From Planktotalea arctica (GTDB taxonomy: Bacteria; Pseudomonadota; Alphaproteobacteria; Rhodobacterales; Rhodobacteraceae): DNA of 64,000 bases. A program made the translations under genes and the position numbers. Of the stretch, positions 63,249 through 64,000 are shown one piece after another. Below the pieces are notes generated by a model, which was not told the origin of the DNA, did not search any database, and worked only from the letters and a program-made list of their open reading frames with translations. The DNA lies in contig NZ_MUHR01000013.1 of assembly GCF_002105285.1 (NCBI RefSeq), positions 62,001-126,000 of the forward strand, read 5' to 3'. Each line of letters opens with the position of its first letter. Position 1 is the stretch's first letter.

Positions 63249-64000
<752 letters not shown>

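Overview
The window looks like chromosomal DNA of a marine Roseobacter-group alphaproteobacterium (Rhodobacteraceae). The reasons are high GC, gene order and gene families typical of that group (hom/glpX/recJ, cysG-DUF2849-cysI-cysH-DUF934, coxD/coxE/xdhC, H-NOX with a diguanylate cyclase, MttB-like methyltransferase, TRAP transporters), and a recurrent intergenic element at gene 3' ends. I see no insertion sequence, prophage, rRNA operon or CRISPR array. The one RNA gene is a tRNA-Glu(UUC).

Layout. 0-5 kb: start of a Tat-exported protein running off the left edge, a fatty-acid-hydroxylase-type membrane enzyme, dnaB, pyrE and pyrC. 5.8-10.1 kb: coxD-coxE-xdhC-molybdopterin-binding gene, a maturation set for molybdenum hydroxylases without structural genes beside it. 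10.1-13.4 kb: methyltransferase, infC with an ATA start, an Ala/Glu-rich repeat protein, ferredoxin-NADP reductase. 13.5-18.6 kb: sulfite assimilation operon with a divergent Lrp-type regulator. 18.7-26.7 kb: cytochrome P450, then dctBD and the dctPQM TRAP transporter. 26.9-32.4 kb: tRNA-Glu and the hom-ceramidase-like-glpX-recJ group. 32.5-39.8 kb: TetR regulator, pirin, moaA, two lipoproteins, AlkD-like glycosylase, glmS and glmU. 39.9-46.1 kb: HAD phosphatase, DegT aminotransferase, XRE regulator, DUF2061, desaturase, DMT permease, Nudix, DUF983. 46.3-49.5 kb: EF-hand protein, ECF sigma factor, putative anti-sigma, heavy-metal-sensor-like protein, DUF3572, HAD. 49.6-57.1 kb: MttB-like methyltransferase, H-NOX plus GGDEF cyclase, copper ATPase, sulfatase. 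57.3-64 kb: a five-gene operon of kynurenine-pathway enzymes with a DapA-family lyase and an orphan molybdenum hydroxylase large subunit, divergent from a TRAP solute-binding protein cut by the right edge.

How the genes work together. CysG makes siroheme for CysI, CysH feeds it sulfite, and Fpr just downstream can supply reduced ferredoxin. DctBD probably senses dicarboxylates and controls dctPQM through two 16-bp dyads upstream of dctP. MoaA and the cox/xdh maturation genes serve molybdenum enzymes such as the large subunit at 61-63 kb.

The observations I find most worth following are: the kynurenine operon with an orphan molybdenum hydroxylase; an H-NOX protein that lacks the expected haem histidine but is coupled to an intact GGDEF cyclase; a DctD with a degenerate AAA+ domain; the EF-hand/ECF sigma cluster; and a 3'-end element at five loci that keeps the same orientation relative to the gene it follows.
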